This document shows positions 8,629 through 17,635 of a DNA stretch of 64,000 bases, piece by piece; the first letter of the stretch is position 1, and every line of letters starts with the position of its first letter. The stretch comes from CBFHSD01 sp965658375 (GTDB taxonomy: Bacteria > Bacteroidota > Bacteroidia > Flavobacteriales_G > Salibacteraceae), in the NCBI GenBank assembly GCA_965658375.1, contig CBFHSD010000004.1, positions 30,922 through 94,921 of the forward strand, read 5' to 3'. The notes beneath the pieces are model-generated. The model saw only the letters and a list, made by a program, of their open reading frames with translations, did not search any database and was not told the DNA's origin. The position numbers and the translations under genes were made by a program.

Positions 8629-10484
8629 CTGGTCGTAATTTTAGATTCTCGCTCCATGCCGTAAATGGTCTTGTGCTGTCCAATGGCTTTGATCTTAGCC
8701 ATCAAACCTTCTGCTGTCATTACTTCTTTAGCAGAGTAGGAATAAACTCCAAAACCAATGGCAATTAATCCTATAGACATGGCAATAAAAATCAAAATAA
8801 TGGTGCTAAAAATGCCAGACATAATGGCTGTAGAAAGCTCTGGCGAGAAGGGGAGATTCCAACTTACTACCTCAAAATACATGTAAATGAATGGCGAAAA
8901 AATGATAATGAAAAATAGAAAACCGATGAATAGAAATGTAAGGTAAGAGATCAGCATGTTTCCGAACTGTGCATTCATTACCCCCAACGCTTTTCCAATC
9001 GCACTAAAGGCGTTGATATTGTTTGTGCGAACCAAATACATGGCTGTGAGCCAAACCGGGAGGTTAAGCAGAAACAAGGTCATGGCCCAGCCATTTTCTA
9101 TAAAAAAGAGCAGTTGAATACCCGCTGCTAAAAGCACCGTGTGGCCGTAAATACTGATTTCTTGTTTTAGCTTACGTGTATAATTCTTGTTGACGTAGAG
9201 GTGAAACTGCTTGAGTGCTTGGTATAGAAAAGTACCGAAAAACAGGGAGTTTACCACAAATAATAATGGAGAGTCGGTAAAGTTGAAATAATCAGTAACA
9301 TCAAACAAATCAAAGCTGTCTAATGAAGAAACTCCCCATTCAAAATAAATGGCCATTTGCGCTAGTATACCATATAAAAAGGCAGCGATAAGGGCTATTG
9401 GTAGTACTTTAGACCCTAGTTTGGTGGCAATACGCATGGTGTCTGTAAATACTTCTCCAATGCTTTTAATCTCTTGATTTTGAAAACGATAATCAGATGG
9501 TTCTTCATTCTGTCCTTCAAAAGCATATTCATCTTTTACTTTTTTAGGCAACAACAAAGGGTAGAGCACATAGTACGATAGAATAAGTAGTAAGGAACCT
9601 ACAATGACCATGATGCGCACCATATCTGGCAAATCGGTTTGGCGTGTGATAAAACCTTCTATGAACCCTGCCATAATGAACAAAGGCACGGTAGAAATAA
9701 ATACTTTAAAACCTTTTTTGGCGCTGTTTTTCAACGCCAACGATCTGGAGAAGGTTCCCGGAAAAATCAAGCCCTTTCCAACAATAAGTCCTGCGGCTCC
9801 GGCAATAATAATGGCCGATATTTCTATGGTTCCGTGTTGCCAAATGGTCAATAAAGATTCTTTGTAAATGCCTTGCTGAAAAAAGAAGTACTGGAAGGTT
9901 CCCAGCATAACACCGTTTCTAAGCAATGCGAATATGGACCCTATACCGTATAAAAAGCCAAAAGCAAAGGTGTATAGTGCAACACTAATATTGTTGATGG
10001 TTATAGAAACAAACATCTCTGTTTGCCCGTAATTTTTGTACACCGCCATGGGGTCGCCACTTTCGATGTTTCGAAGTGTTTGATTGATGTAGCCATCGCC
10101 TAAAATTTGGCGGGCAAATTCTGGATTGTAGTGTGTACTAAATACGCCAATAGCAACTGCTAAGGCAAAAAGTACAAAGGCCGAGATGAACTCTTTTCTG
10201 CTGTGCCAAAAAATGGCAGGCAATTCTTCGGTCCAAAAGGTCCACAAACGAGTGTTATCCGTTTTCTGATTTTTATAAACTCCTAAGAATAAAAGTTGTG
10301 CTAAACTGTTGAGGTAAACACGAATAGATCGGTGCTTATAAAAAGTGTTGGCGTAGCTTAAATCATCGGTGATTTCAACGTACAATTCGGTGATTTTGTC
10401 TGGGTTTTTCTTCCCTTGATCTAATTGTTTTTCGTAGGTTTTCCAAGTAGACCGATGAATGTCAATAAAGCGAGTTTCGCGCAT
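8625..10484 (-). CDS. Stage II sporulation protein M (SpoIIM)-family membrane protein
   Basis: A 619-residue polytopic membrane protein and the first gene of the MoxR operon. The N-terminal half (about residues 75-310) is the SpoIIM domain: a basic cytoplasmic leader, then helices with the family's NNISVALYTFAFGFLYGIG and GTIEISAIIIAGAAGL segments. The C-terminal half (about 355-600) adds another block of membrane helices. In sporulating Firmicutes SpoIIM is part of the engulfment machinery; here, in a non-sporulating group, it is better read as a component of a MoxR-linked envelope complex. It diverges from an RDD gene, leaving 119 bp for both promoters. Confidence 0.88.
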   Translation of the reverse strand: MRETRFIDIHRSTWKTYEKQLDQGKKNPDKITELYVEITDDLSYANTFYKHRSIRVYLNSLAQLLFLGVYKNQKTDNTRLWTFWTEELPAIFWHSRKEFISAFVLFALAVAIGVFSTHYNPEFARQILGDGYINQTLRNIESGDPMAVYKNYGQTEMFVSITINNISVALYTFAFGFLYGIGSIFALLRNGVMLGTFQYFFFQQGIYKESLLTIWQHGTIEISAIIIAGAAGLIVGKGLIFPGTFSRSLALKNSAKKGFKVFISTVPLFIMAGFIEGFITRQTDLPDMVRIMVIVGSLLLILSYYVLYPLLLPKKVKDEYAFEGQNEEPSDYRFQNQEIKSIGEVFTDTMRIATKLGSKVLPIALIAAFLYGILAQMAIYFEWGVSSLDSFDLFDVTDYFNFTDSPLLFVVNSLFFGTFLYQALKQFHLYVNKNYTRKLKQEISIYGHTVLLAAGIQLLFFIENGWAMTLFLLNLPVWLTAMYLVRTNNINAFSAIGKALGVMNAQFGNMLISYLTFLFIGFLFFIIIFSPFIYMYFEVVSWNLPFSPELSTAIMSGIFSTIILIFIAMSIGLIAIGFGVYSYSAKEVMTAEGLMAKIKAIGQHKTIYGMERESKITTR

Positions 10485-10603
10485 ACGTTTTAGCTGGAAG
10501 GCGTGAAGATAATTGAAATTTTAAGCCTGAATTGTCATTTTTATTTTTTTAAGACTTCAAGGCGGCTTGGTCTAAAGTATTCCGCTATTTTCGAGCCTCG
10601 CCA

Positions 10604-11350
10604 ATGAAAACAATTGCCATTGAAACAGCTCAGAAAGTGAGCATTGAATACCAACTCGCTGGTTTGCGAAACCGCATCATTGGATTTATCATCGATCAGT
10701 TTATTCTTTCGCTACTGATTTCTCTGCTCTCATACCTCTTTTTTACAGCCATGGATGGCTTGAATATCTATAAAGAAGAGCTTGTTTTTCTTTACTATTT
10801 CATTTTCGTTTTTCCCCTTTGGGTGGCCTATACTGCCTTTTTCGAAATATTTAATAATGGGCGAACACCGGGTAAAATGGCGGTGGGAACCAAGGTGGTA
10901 AAGATCAACGGAGGCGTTCCCTCAGTAACAGACTACCTCGTGCGTTGGGTGTTTCGTTTTGTAGAGATTTATACCTGTGCTGGAGTGATTGGTGCCATAT
11001 TGGTTTCTTCATCAGACAAGGGCCAACGTTTAGGCGGTATGATTTCTAACACAACGGTAATTACAACGCGACTTCCAAATCATTTTAGGCTAGAAGACAT
11101 TGATAAAATTGGTTCTAAAGAAGCTTATACGCCTCAATACAAAAGTGCGGTGAACCTTCGCGAAGAGGACGTTTTAGTCATTAAACAAGTTTTGGATAGA
11201 TCTAGAAAGCTGAAAGGAGAAATCTCTAAAAAAGCAATAGAAGCATTGAGCAATCAATTGAAAGAGGTGCTTCGTATAGATGAAGAAGTCAAGAACCACC
11301 CTCAATTCTTGGCCACAGTCTTGAAAGATTACATTGTGCTTTCGCGTTAA
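10604..11350 (+). CDS. RDD family membrane protein, MoxR-operon partner
   Basis: A 248-residue protein with an N-terminal RDD domain (GLRNRIIGFIIDQF, then GKMAVGTKVVKINGG) and about four membrane helices up to residue 145, followed by a soluble, helical C-terminal region of about 100 residues. It is transcribed away from the SpoIIM-DUF4129-DUF4350-MoxR-DUF58 operon; RDD genes often flank that operon in Bacteroidota, so a shared role is likely. A -7-like TATTTTCG lies at about 10583-10590. The role of the helical tail is unknown. Confidence 0.88.
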   Translation: MKTIAIETAQKVSIEYQLAGLRNRIIGFIIDQFILSLLISLLSYLFFTAMDGLNIYKEELVFLYYFIFVFPLWVAYTAFFEIFNNGRTPGKMAVGTKVVKINGGVPSVTDYLVRWVFRFVEIYTCAGVIGAILVSSSDKGQRLGGMISNTTVITTRLPNHFRLEDIDKIGSKEAYTPQYKSAVNLREEDVLVIKQVLDRSRKLKGEISKKAIEALSNQLKEVLRIDEEVKNHPQFLATVLKDYIVLSR

Positions 11351-11363
11351 TTCTGGAAGCTTT

Positions 11364-11768
11364 CTACAAAGCTCCAGCAAACAAGTACATTGGAATGAAG
11401 AGGCAAAAACTTAAGTAAAAGTCAAAAAGCAATTTTTTTGAAGATTCTTTCTTTTCTGTGCGCTTTAAGTAAGCCATTGTTGCAGTATAAATCAATCCAG
11501 CAAAAAGTCCAGTTCCTAAAACAAAGAAGATACCTTCAGACCAATTTTCTGGAATGGCGCTGAAGATGCCACTTGTAATCAGTACGATATAAGTTGTTTT
11601 AATAAGGGTTTTTTGGATGAAAGAAAGATCCTCGAAACTGTATAGTTTGACTTTATTAAAAAAGATAAACAGCATTAGAATTGATAATCCTATAATGGAG
11701 ATAGATTGTAATGTGTAATGCCCCAATACGGTAATTCCGAAAATTGCAAATAAGAGTTTTTGGTTCAT
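11364..11768 (-). CDS. Unknown four-helix membrane protein
   Basis: A 134-residue protein with about four hydrophobic segments (residues 5-35, 50-70, 80-100, 112-132) and a lysine-rich linker (RTEKKESSKK). I do not recognise the family. It converges on the RDD gene with 13 bp between stop codons and has its own upstream gap, so it is probably transcribed alone. Length, an ATG start and consistent hydrophobic pattern support it as a real gene. Confidence 0.6.
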   Translation of the reverse strand: MNQKLLFAIFGITVLGHYTLQSISIIGLSILMLFIFFNKVKLYSFEDLSFIQKTLIKTTYIVLITSGIFSAIPENWSEGIFFVLGTGLFAGLIYTATMAYLKRTEKKESSKKLLFDFYLSFCLFIPMYLFAGAL

Positions 11769-11860
11769 GTTAATGGTTTAAAATTCATTAAATCAATGCA
11801 ATTGGCAATTAAAAAAAAACAGAATTGCAAACCAATTCAGCATTTCGCAAGGCTAAACTT

Positions 11861-12592
11861 CTAGCTCAAAGCAAGCAGTAGGGCAGTCAAACAAAATCCC
11901 CAAAAAACAGCCAGTGCAATAAAGGGAAGGCGTACAAAATTGAGAATACCAGAAACCCGGTTCACTAAAACTGCATTGAGCTTACTTTTTTCAAGTGAAA
12001 TGGGAAGATGCTTATCCGTATTGTTTTGGTTTTTTTCCAGCACTTCACTTTCGGGAACGCGCTTTAAGGCAAAAGACATGACGCGCTGCACAATAACACT
12101 TAACAAACCACCAAGCATCGGAATTTTTCGTTCAATGGTTCGAGACAATGCCGGAAAAACTACCATGACGAAAACGCCACGCACCAACATACCACTCACT
12201 TCTTTGAATGTAACATTCTTAAAAGCAGTGCCTTTGGTTTTTAGATCATGGTAAATGTTTTTACTCAGCGAGAAAGTGTAGTCAATCAGCATCACCAAAT
12301 CATCGCGCACTTGTGTAGTGAACAAGATCAATGCAATCAAGGTTCCCTCAACGACCCAAAGTAAGAAGCCGAAAATGCCATAGCTCAGGTATTCGAAACC
12401 GCTCAAGTCTAGTGCAAAGAACCCAATGAGGTAAGTGAGGATTCCAAAAAAATGCACGCTAACAAAGAACCATAGAAAGTATTTTGGGAAGGTGATAAGA
12501 TCAAACACCGTAGCTGCCAGCTCTGGGTTGCTGTATTTACTCAGAGCGGCATTGAGCTCGCCTTTTAATTCAGATTTGAGTGCTTGTTTCAA
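11861..12592 (-). CDS. Unknown membrane protein
   Basis: A 243-residue protein with membrane segments near residues 32-60, 66-93, 134-152 and 218-241, and a hydrophilic loop (about 175-205) rich in E, N and K. The start is a TTG at 12590-12592: an in-frame TGA lies three codons upstream and no suitable ATG exists downstream before the first helix. I do not recognise the family. Upstream of it lies the 485-bp gap with the tandem motif units. Confidence 0.55.
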   Translation of the reverse strand: MKQALKSELKGELNAALSKYSNPELAATVFDLITFPKYFLWFFVSVHFFGILTYLIGFFALDLSGFEYLSYGIFGFLLWVVEGTLIALILFTTQVRDDLVMLIDYTFSLSKNIYHDLKTKGTAFKNVTFKEVSGMLVRGVFVMVVFPALSRTIERKIPMLGGLLSVIVQRVMSFALKRVPESEVLEKNQNNTDKHLPISLEKSKLNAVLVNRVSGILNFVRLPFIALAVFWGFCLTALLLALS

Positions 12593-12762
12593 CGTGTGTC
12601 AGTTCTTGGTCAAAGAAAGCACTATTCCGCGAATGTGTTAAGGGCTTCAGCATAATCTCACTTTTTTCTCGCATCTAAAGTTTGCCTTTTTGGGGGATAG
12701 CATTGGCTTATGTGGTTAGTGGATGGGCAGGGAATGTAGGATGTTTGTATACGAAAACAAAG

Positions 12763-12826
12763 TAGTTTTTTTATAGCGATTAGGTTTAGGTACCCTTCCC
12801 AGTCGAGAGATTCGGAAGGGTTTTTT
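12763..12826 (+). ncRNA. Candidate small RNA or leader, unit 1 (27-nt motif plus terminator)
   Basis: The motif TAG-T(n)-ATAGCGATTAGGTTTAGG (12763-12790) is followed by a hairpin (CCCTTCC 12793-12799 with GGAAGGG 12814-12820) and six T. The same motif recurs 219 bp downstream with a different hairpin. Conservation of the 5' part but not of the terminator stem suggests that the motif itself has a role, such as an sRNA pairing region or leader. No family can be assigned by eye, and transcription is inferred only. Confidence 0.45.
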
Positions 12827-12951
12827 ATGCCTGGCTTTTGTTCGCGACAAATAGCTGTATTTAACGTCTTTTAAGACACAGTGTTAATCATCGTTACAAA
12901 GCGAAAAGTTTACAATAAAACATGCGTTAATGCTGTTATATATAAAGCGAT

Positions 12952-12969
12952 GTGATCATTCTAGATCAC
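12952..12969. promoter_or_regulatory. Perfect 6-bp inverted repeat
   Basis: GTGATC and GATCAC flank the six bases ATTCTA, just ahead of the second motif unit. It may be an operator for a dimeric regulator or a small hairpin. Nothing else in the sequence decides between these. Confidence 0.35.
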
Positions 12970-12981
12970 TGAAAAGCGGAA

Positions 12982-13048
12982 TAGTTTTTCATAGCGATTA
13001 GGTTTAGGGTTAGCCTCTCTTGGTGCAAATACCAAGAGGGGCTTTTTT
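12982..13048 (+). ncRNA. Candidate small RNA or leader, unit 2 (27-nt motif plus terminator)
   Basis: This is the second copy of the motif (12982-13008), identical to the first from ATAGCGATTAGGTTTAGG and differing by one base in the T run. It is followed by a strong 12-bp hairpin (GCCTCTCTTGGT 13013-13024 with ACCAAGAGGGGC 13031-13042) and six T. The terminator ends 29 bp before the helicase ATG, so the unit could be a free small RNA or an attenuating leader for the helicase gene. Confidence 0.5.
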
Positions 13049-13077
13049 ATTTGAGAATATTCACGTTCTTTGAATCC

Positions 13078-15339
13078 ATGGAATTCAATCAGCTGCTAGA
13101 AAAAGCCCATCATTTTGTTGAGCGCACCAACCAAAACATCTTCTTAACCGGTAAAGCAGGTACAGGTAAAACTACCTTTCTAAGAAACCTGTGCGAACGC
13201 ACTTATAAGCGTTTTGTAGTGGTGGCTCCCACCGGTATTGCTGCCTTGAATGCTGGCGGTGTTACTGTGCATTCTCAATTTTTAATGCCCTTGGGTTTGT
13301 TTGTTCCTAGCCGCGAACCTGCAGGAACCTTCCAAAGCACTTTTCCCATTTTTACGAACCATTCATTGCTCACAAGACACCCTCTAAATGCCGCACGAAA
13401 AAAGGTGTTGCGAGAGATTGACCTTTTGATCATAGATGAGGTGAGCATGCTCCGCGCAGATGTGTTGGATGCCATTGACTTTAGATTGAAACATGCCAAA
13501 CGCAATTTTAAACAGCCTTTTGGTGGAGTGCAGCTGCTTATGATAGGCGATTTGTTTCAGTTGCCACCCATTGTTAAAGACCAAGAGCGCCAAGTGATGC
13601 GTCAATTTTATGAAAGTCCGTTTTTCTTTCATTCGCAAGCCTTGAGAGAAGGCGGATTTGTACACATTGAGCTAGAGAAGATTTACCGTCAGTCAGATGC
13701 TGTATTTATTAATTTACTCAATAACTTGAGAAACAATACCGTAACAGCGCAAGACATTGCCACTCTTAATGCACACTACAAAATTGAAGAAGAACGCAAC
13801 AAGTTAGATGGTGTGGTTACTCTTACTACCCACAACTACAAGGCAGACACCATCAACAAAAAGCATTTGGATGAATTGCCTGGCAAAGCCAAAGTGTATC
13901 AAGCAGAAGTGCACGAAGAGTTTCCAGAAAGCATGTATCCCTTAGAAGAGCGCATCTCACTTAAGGTGGGAACCCAAGTCATGTTCATCAAAAACGATCC
14001 AGAGGGAGCCTACTTCAATGGCAAATTAGCCAAGGTTGTAGAGATTACCAAAGGCGATGTTTTTGTGCAGATGCAAGGAGAGGAAGAAACCTACAAACTG
14101 AAGCAAGAACGCTGGGAAAACAAGCGCTATGTGATTGATGATAAAAGCAAAGAGTTAGAAGAAGAAACCATTGGAACCTTTATTCAATACCCCATTCGTT
14201 TGGCTTGGGCTATCACGGTGCATAAAAGTCAAGGGCTCACTTTTGAGAAAGCCATTATTGATGTGGGGCAAGCCTTTGCTTCTGGTCAAGTATATGTAGC
14301 GCTTTCGCGTTTAAAATCTTTAGAGGGTTTGACTTTGGGAACCAAAGTAGATCCGCGGGTCATTTCAAACAACCAAGAAGTAGTTGATTTTACAGCTGCC
14401 AAACCGAGTCAAGAACAACTGGATGAGCGTTTAACAATAAGCGAGAACCTCTACGTTTACCAACTTTTGATGGATACCTTCAATTTTGACAAGCTCAAAC
14501 TGCAGGTACAAGAAATTCAGAAAAATCATAGCAGTAAAACAGAGTTTGAAGATGAGCAGATGCGTGCTGCATTGCCTAGTATTTTAAGGTTGATTGAAAA
14601 TGAAGAGGAGACCACTTCCAGATTTAGAAATCAACTCCATAAATTATTGGTAGATAATAAACGCGAGGTCTTGCAAGAACGCATTGAAAAAGGCGCCATG
14701 TATTACCGCAAAAAGCTCTTTGATATTGTGCGCTTGACGCTCTTCCACATGGAGCAAGTGCAGTTTTATTCGAAGACAAAAGCTTACGTGAATGCCCTGC
14801 AAGAGTTTGATCAGTTATTGAACAAACAACTCGAGCGCATTGTCTCTGCCAATGGCATTGTGCTTTCTGTTTTGCAAAAGAAAGAAGTCACTGATTTGAA
14901 CCAACAACTAGCTACTTTGCTTAAAGAACGTGATCAAATGTTGAGCGAAGTAATTCGTATAACCGAAGAATTGGCTCCAAAATCGAAGAGAAAAACAGGT
15001 AAAAAACGCAAGAAGTCTAGTGGTCCTCAAGAAGTGGGTGCCACTTATCAAGAAACACTCAAGTTGGCACAAGAAGGCCTCAAGGTTGATGAGATAGCCA
15101 AGAAACGCGACATGGCTAAAAGCACCATTGAAGGGCACTTCTCTAAACTCATTAAACAAGGAGATTTAGACATTCACAACATCATGTCTGCTGATACAGT
15201 GGATGCTGTTGTAACGATTATGAAAGACAAAAAGCCCAATGGTTTGGGTGAGTTGATGAAGCTGACGAAGAACAACTACGATTACTCCACTTTACGCATG
15301 ATTCAAGCCCATTTGTACGCGAAAGAAAAAGAAGATTAA
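13078..15339 (+). CDS. PIF1/RecD-type DNA helicase with C-terminal helix-turn-helix
   Basis: A 753-residue superfamily 1 helicase. Walker A (GKAGTGKT) is at residues 25-32, Walker B (LLIIDEVSM) near 116-124, the GDLFQLPP motif near 160, and the late motifs HKSQGLTF and YVALSRLKSLEGL near 390-430. The C-terminal third is helical and charged and ends in a helicase-associated HTH (about residues 665-710) with the pattern EGLKVDEIAKKRDMAKSTIEGH. I chose the ATG at 13078; a TTG at 13051 would begin right after the upstream terminator. The family is thought to act in DNA replication and repair. Its stop overlaps the stop of the convergent SulP gene. Confidence 0.9.
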   Translation: MEFNQLLEKAHHFVERTNQNIFLTGKAGTGKTTFLRNLCERTYKRFVVVAPTGIAALNAGGVTVHSQFLMPLGLFVPSREPAGTFQSTFPIFTNHSLLTRHPLNAARKKVLREIDLLIIDEVSMLRADVLDAIDFRLKHAKRNFKQPFGGVQLLMIGDLFQLPPIVKDQERQVMRQFYESPFFFHSQALREGGFVHIELEKIYRQSDAVFINLLNNLRNNTVTAQDIATLNAHYKIEEERNKLDGVVTLTTHNYKADTINKKHLDELPGKAKVYQAEVHEEFPESMYPLEERISLKVGTQVMFIKNDPEGAYFNGKLAKVVEITKGDVFVQMQGEEETYKLKQERWENKRYVIDDKSKELEEETIGTFIQYPIRLAWAITVHKSQGLTFEKAIIDVGQAFASGQVYVALSRLKSLEGLTLGTKVDPRVISNNQEVVDFTAAKPSQEQLDERLTISENLYVYQLLMDTFNFDKLKLQVQEIQKNHSSKTEFEDEQMRAALPSILRLIENEEETTSRFRNQLHKLLVDNKREVLQERIEKGAMYYRKKLFDIVRLTLFHMEQVQFYSKTKAYVNALQEFDQLLNKQLERIVSANGIVLSVLQKKEVTDLNQQLATLLKERDQMLSEVIRITEELAPKSKRKTGKKRKKSSGPQEVGATYQETLKLAQEGLKVDEIAKKRDMAKSTIEGHFSKLIKQGDLDIHNIMSADTVDAVVTIMKDKKPNGLGELMKLTKNNYDYSTLRMIQAHLYAKEKED

Positions 15340-16949
15340 ACCTCTTTGTCAATCAAGTCAGTGACTACGTGGTAACGCGGATCATCAATGGCAGATTGAA
15401 TAACAGCATCGAATTTCGCGTTGTTTTTCAAAAGCAGCATCTGACATTCTGGACTCAAGTGGGTGAGGGTTACTTTTTTGCCCAAATCTTCGTATTTGTT
15501 CACGATATTTCGCAAGGCTTCGATTCCAGAGTGGTCTCCCACACGCGACTCAATAAAGTCAATTTCAATTTGATCTGGATCTTCTTTGGCATCAAATTTA
15601 GCATTGAAAGATTGCACTGATCCAAAGAAAAGTGGTCCCCAAATTTCATACACTTTGGTGCCATCTTCTTTCATGCGCTTGCGTGCACGAATCATTGTGG
15701 CGTTCTTCCAAGCAAAGACTAATGCAGACATAATTACCCCTGCAATAACTGCGACTGCCAAATCTTTCCAAACAGTAATGGCAGAAACGGCAATAAGAAC
15801 AATGGCATCAGACAAAGGAATTTTGTTGAGTATGCGAAAACTACTCCACGCAAAGGTTCCAATCACAACCATAAACATCACCCCAACCAAAGCGGCAATA
15901 GGTATTTGCTCAATCAAAGGGGCTCCAAACAAGATGAAGATCAATAGGGCCACAGCGGCCACAAAACCAGACAATCTTCCTCTACCTCCAGAATTCACAT
16001 TGATGATGGATTGACCAATCATGGCGCAACCGCCCATTCCGCCAAATAGGCCATTGATGAAATTGGCACCACCTTGAGCCACACATTCTCTGTTTCCAGA
16101 GCCACGTGTTTCTGTCAAGTCATCAATCAAATTTAAGGTCATGAGTGATTCAATCAGCCCTACAGCAGCCAATAGCAATGCTGTTACTAAGATTTGGTCC
16201 CAATGGCCGTTCATGGTGTCTAATGCCATGAAGATTTCCAAATTGAGCTTTGGGAGTTCGCCTTGTAATCCAGAACCACCGCTATCTTTAATGAAAGAAC
16301 CAACCGTGCTCACATCCAAACCACCAAAAATGGTAATGGCTGCCACAACAATAATTCCTGTTAATGCCGCGGGTACTTTGTTCGTGAGTTTTGGCAAGAA
16401 GTACATAATAGCCATGGTAAGGCCTACTAAGCCAAGCATGATAGCTAAATCTGTACCTGCTAACCAAGCTTCAATGCCGTTAGAGTTGGTTTTGAATAAT
16501 TCCAATTGAGACATGAAGATTACAATGGCCAATCCGTTCACAAAGCCCATCATTACAGGATGTGGAATCAGACGTACGAATTTACCCAAACGTAAAACGC
16601 CTGCGCTTATTTGTATTACGCCCACAATGAGTAGCGTAATAAAAAGCCATTGTAAACCAAGGTTTTCTACTGGAGTGTCTAATGATGCGCCTACATGGTT
16701 TCCAGTTTGAATAAGGCTTACCATCACAACAGCCATTGCTCCGGTTGCTCCTGATATCATTCCTGGGCGACCACCAAAGATAGAAGTGATTAAGCCCATC
16801 ATAAATGCACCGTAGAGCCCAACCATTGGGTCAATACCTGCTACAAAGGCAAATGCAACCGCTTCTGGCACCAATGCCAAGGCAACGGTTAATCCGCTGA
16901 GTATGTCGTTTTTAGGGTTGGTTGTAAAGTTATGTATCAGCTGTTTCAT
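15336..16949 (-). CDS. SulP-family anion transporter with STAS domain
   Basis: A 537-residue protein of the SulP family. The first transmembrane block has the family pattern (GLTVALALVPEAVAFAF), some 10-12 further helices follow to about residue 420, and a C-terminal STAS domain (about 430-530) closes it. SulP proteins carry sulfate, bicarbonate or other anions with sodium or protons. The substrate cannot be assigned by eye; in marine bacteria, bicarbonate and sulfate are both plausible. It is monocistronic, with a -7-like TACTTTCG on the minus strand upstream of the ATG. Confidence 0.92.
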   Translation of the reverse strand: MKQLIHNFTTNPKNDILSGLTVALALVPEAVAFAFVAGIDPMVGLYGAFMMGLITSIFGGRPGMISGATGAMAVVMVSLIQTGNHVGASLDTPVENLGLQWLFITLLIVGVIQISAGVLRLGKFVRLIPHPVMMGFVNGLAIVIFMSQLELFKTNSNGIEAWLAGTDLAIMLGLVGLTMAIMYFLPKLTNKVPAALTGIIVVAAITIFGGLDVSTVGSFIKDSGGSGLQGELPKLNLEIFMALDTMNGHWDQILVTALLLAAVGLIESLMTLNLIDDLTETRGSGNRECVAQGGANFINGLFGGMGGCAMIGQSIINVNSGGRGRLSGFVAAVALLIFILFGAPLIEQIPIAALVGVMFMVVIGTFAWSSFRILNKIPLSDAIVLIAVSAITVWKDLAVAVIAGVIMSALVFAWKNATMIRARKRMKEDGTKVYEIWGPLFFGSVQSFNAKFDAKEDPDQIEIDFIESRVGDHSGIEALRNIVNKYEDLGKKVTLTHLSPECQMLLLKNNAKFDAVIQSAIDDPRYHVVTDLIDKEV

Positions 16950-17056
16950 AATGTCTACGCAATCTCAAAAAGTGCGCGAAAGTACGGCCTTTTCAACAAT
17001 GAGACTAAGGTTACAGAAAGGTTTTACAAAACAGTAATAGAGACTGAAAAAGGTTC

Positions 17057-17635
17057 TCAAGAAGTTCTTCCATTTAAACGCTCCTTCATGCATTGTAAGC
17101 GTGCACGGTGCTGGCGCTGCAGAAGTATAGGGTAGAGGTTGCCAATGATGTTAATGGCGGTGATGAAGCCTACCAAGGTGTAATACTCATGAAGAAGCAG
17201 AGGCATCGAAATCATACAAATGATGACGAGGGCCCCCAGATGTCCGAATTCTGACTGCTTGGTTTGGAAACTAAAGTTTTCCAATCCATCCTTGCTCCCG
17301 TCAAAGTATTTCAAGCGCTGCTTTTTTCTTCCCAAGAATGCCAAGAGTAAAGCTCGTTGAAAGTATTTGACACCCATTTTTCTAGACCAATTTTTTAAGG
17401 TTTTAGGCTTGTGAACCTTGTAGTAAGATTGAGGGAGAAGTTTGTTAGATGGATAGGCAAAACCAACAAAGGCAAAAACCCCGGTAATGAATAAGGTGTG
17501 CAGAAAAGCAATGAACAGAGATTGGATGGTAGAAAAATCTGTGGGTGATGAATGCGTCAAATGAAGAAGCAGCTTATAGCTTCTAAACATCAGAAAAAGA
17601 CTAAAGAGGGGAAATGCGATTTTCTTTAACATCAT
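17057..17635 (-). CDS. Unknown membrane protein, possibly CrtO-like acyltransferase fold
   Basis: A 192-residue protein with helices near residues 5-20, 35-60, 130-150 and 155-172 and basic loops. The C-terminal pattern GH followed by NIIGNLYPILLQRQHRAR resembles small membrane acyltransferases of the CrtO (glycosyl-diaponeurosporenoate acyltransferase) type. That is a weak resemblance seen by eye, not a firm call. Its ATG overlaps the stop of the upstream DUF1801 gene by one base (TAATG), so the two are translated together. Confidence 0.5.
   Translation of the reverse strand: MMLKKIAFPLFSLFLMFRSYKLLLHLTHSSPTDFSTIQSLFIAFLHTLFITGVFAFVGFAYPSNKLLPQSYYKVHKPKTLKNWSRKMGVKYFQRALLLAFLGRKKQRLKYFDGSKDGLENFSFQTKQSEFGHLGALVIICMISMPLLLHEYYTLVGFITAINIIGNLYPILLQRQHRARLQCMKERLNGRTS

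Noticed and set aside
12952..12969. CRP-type binding site
   Set aside because: TGTGA and TCAC are present, but the spacer is ten bases instead of six; kept only as an unexplained inverted repeat.
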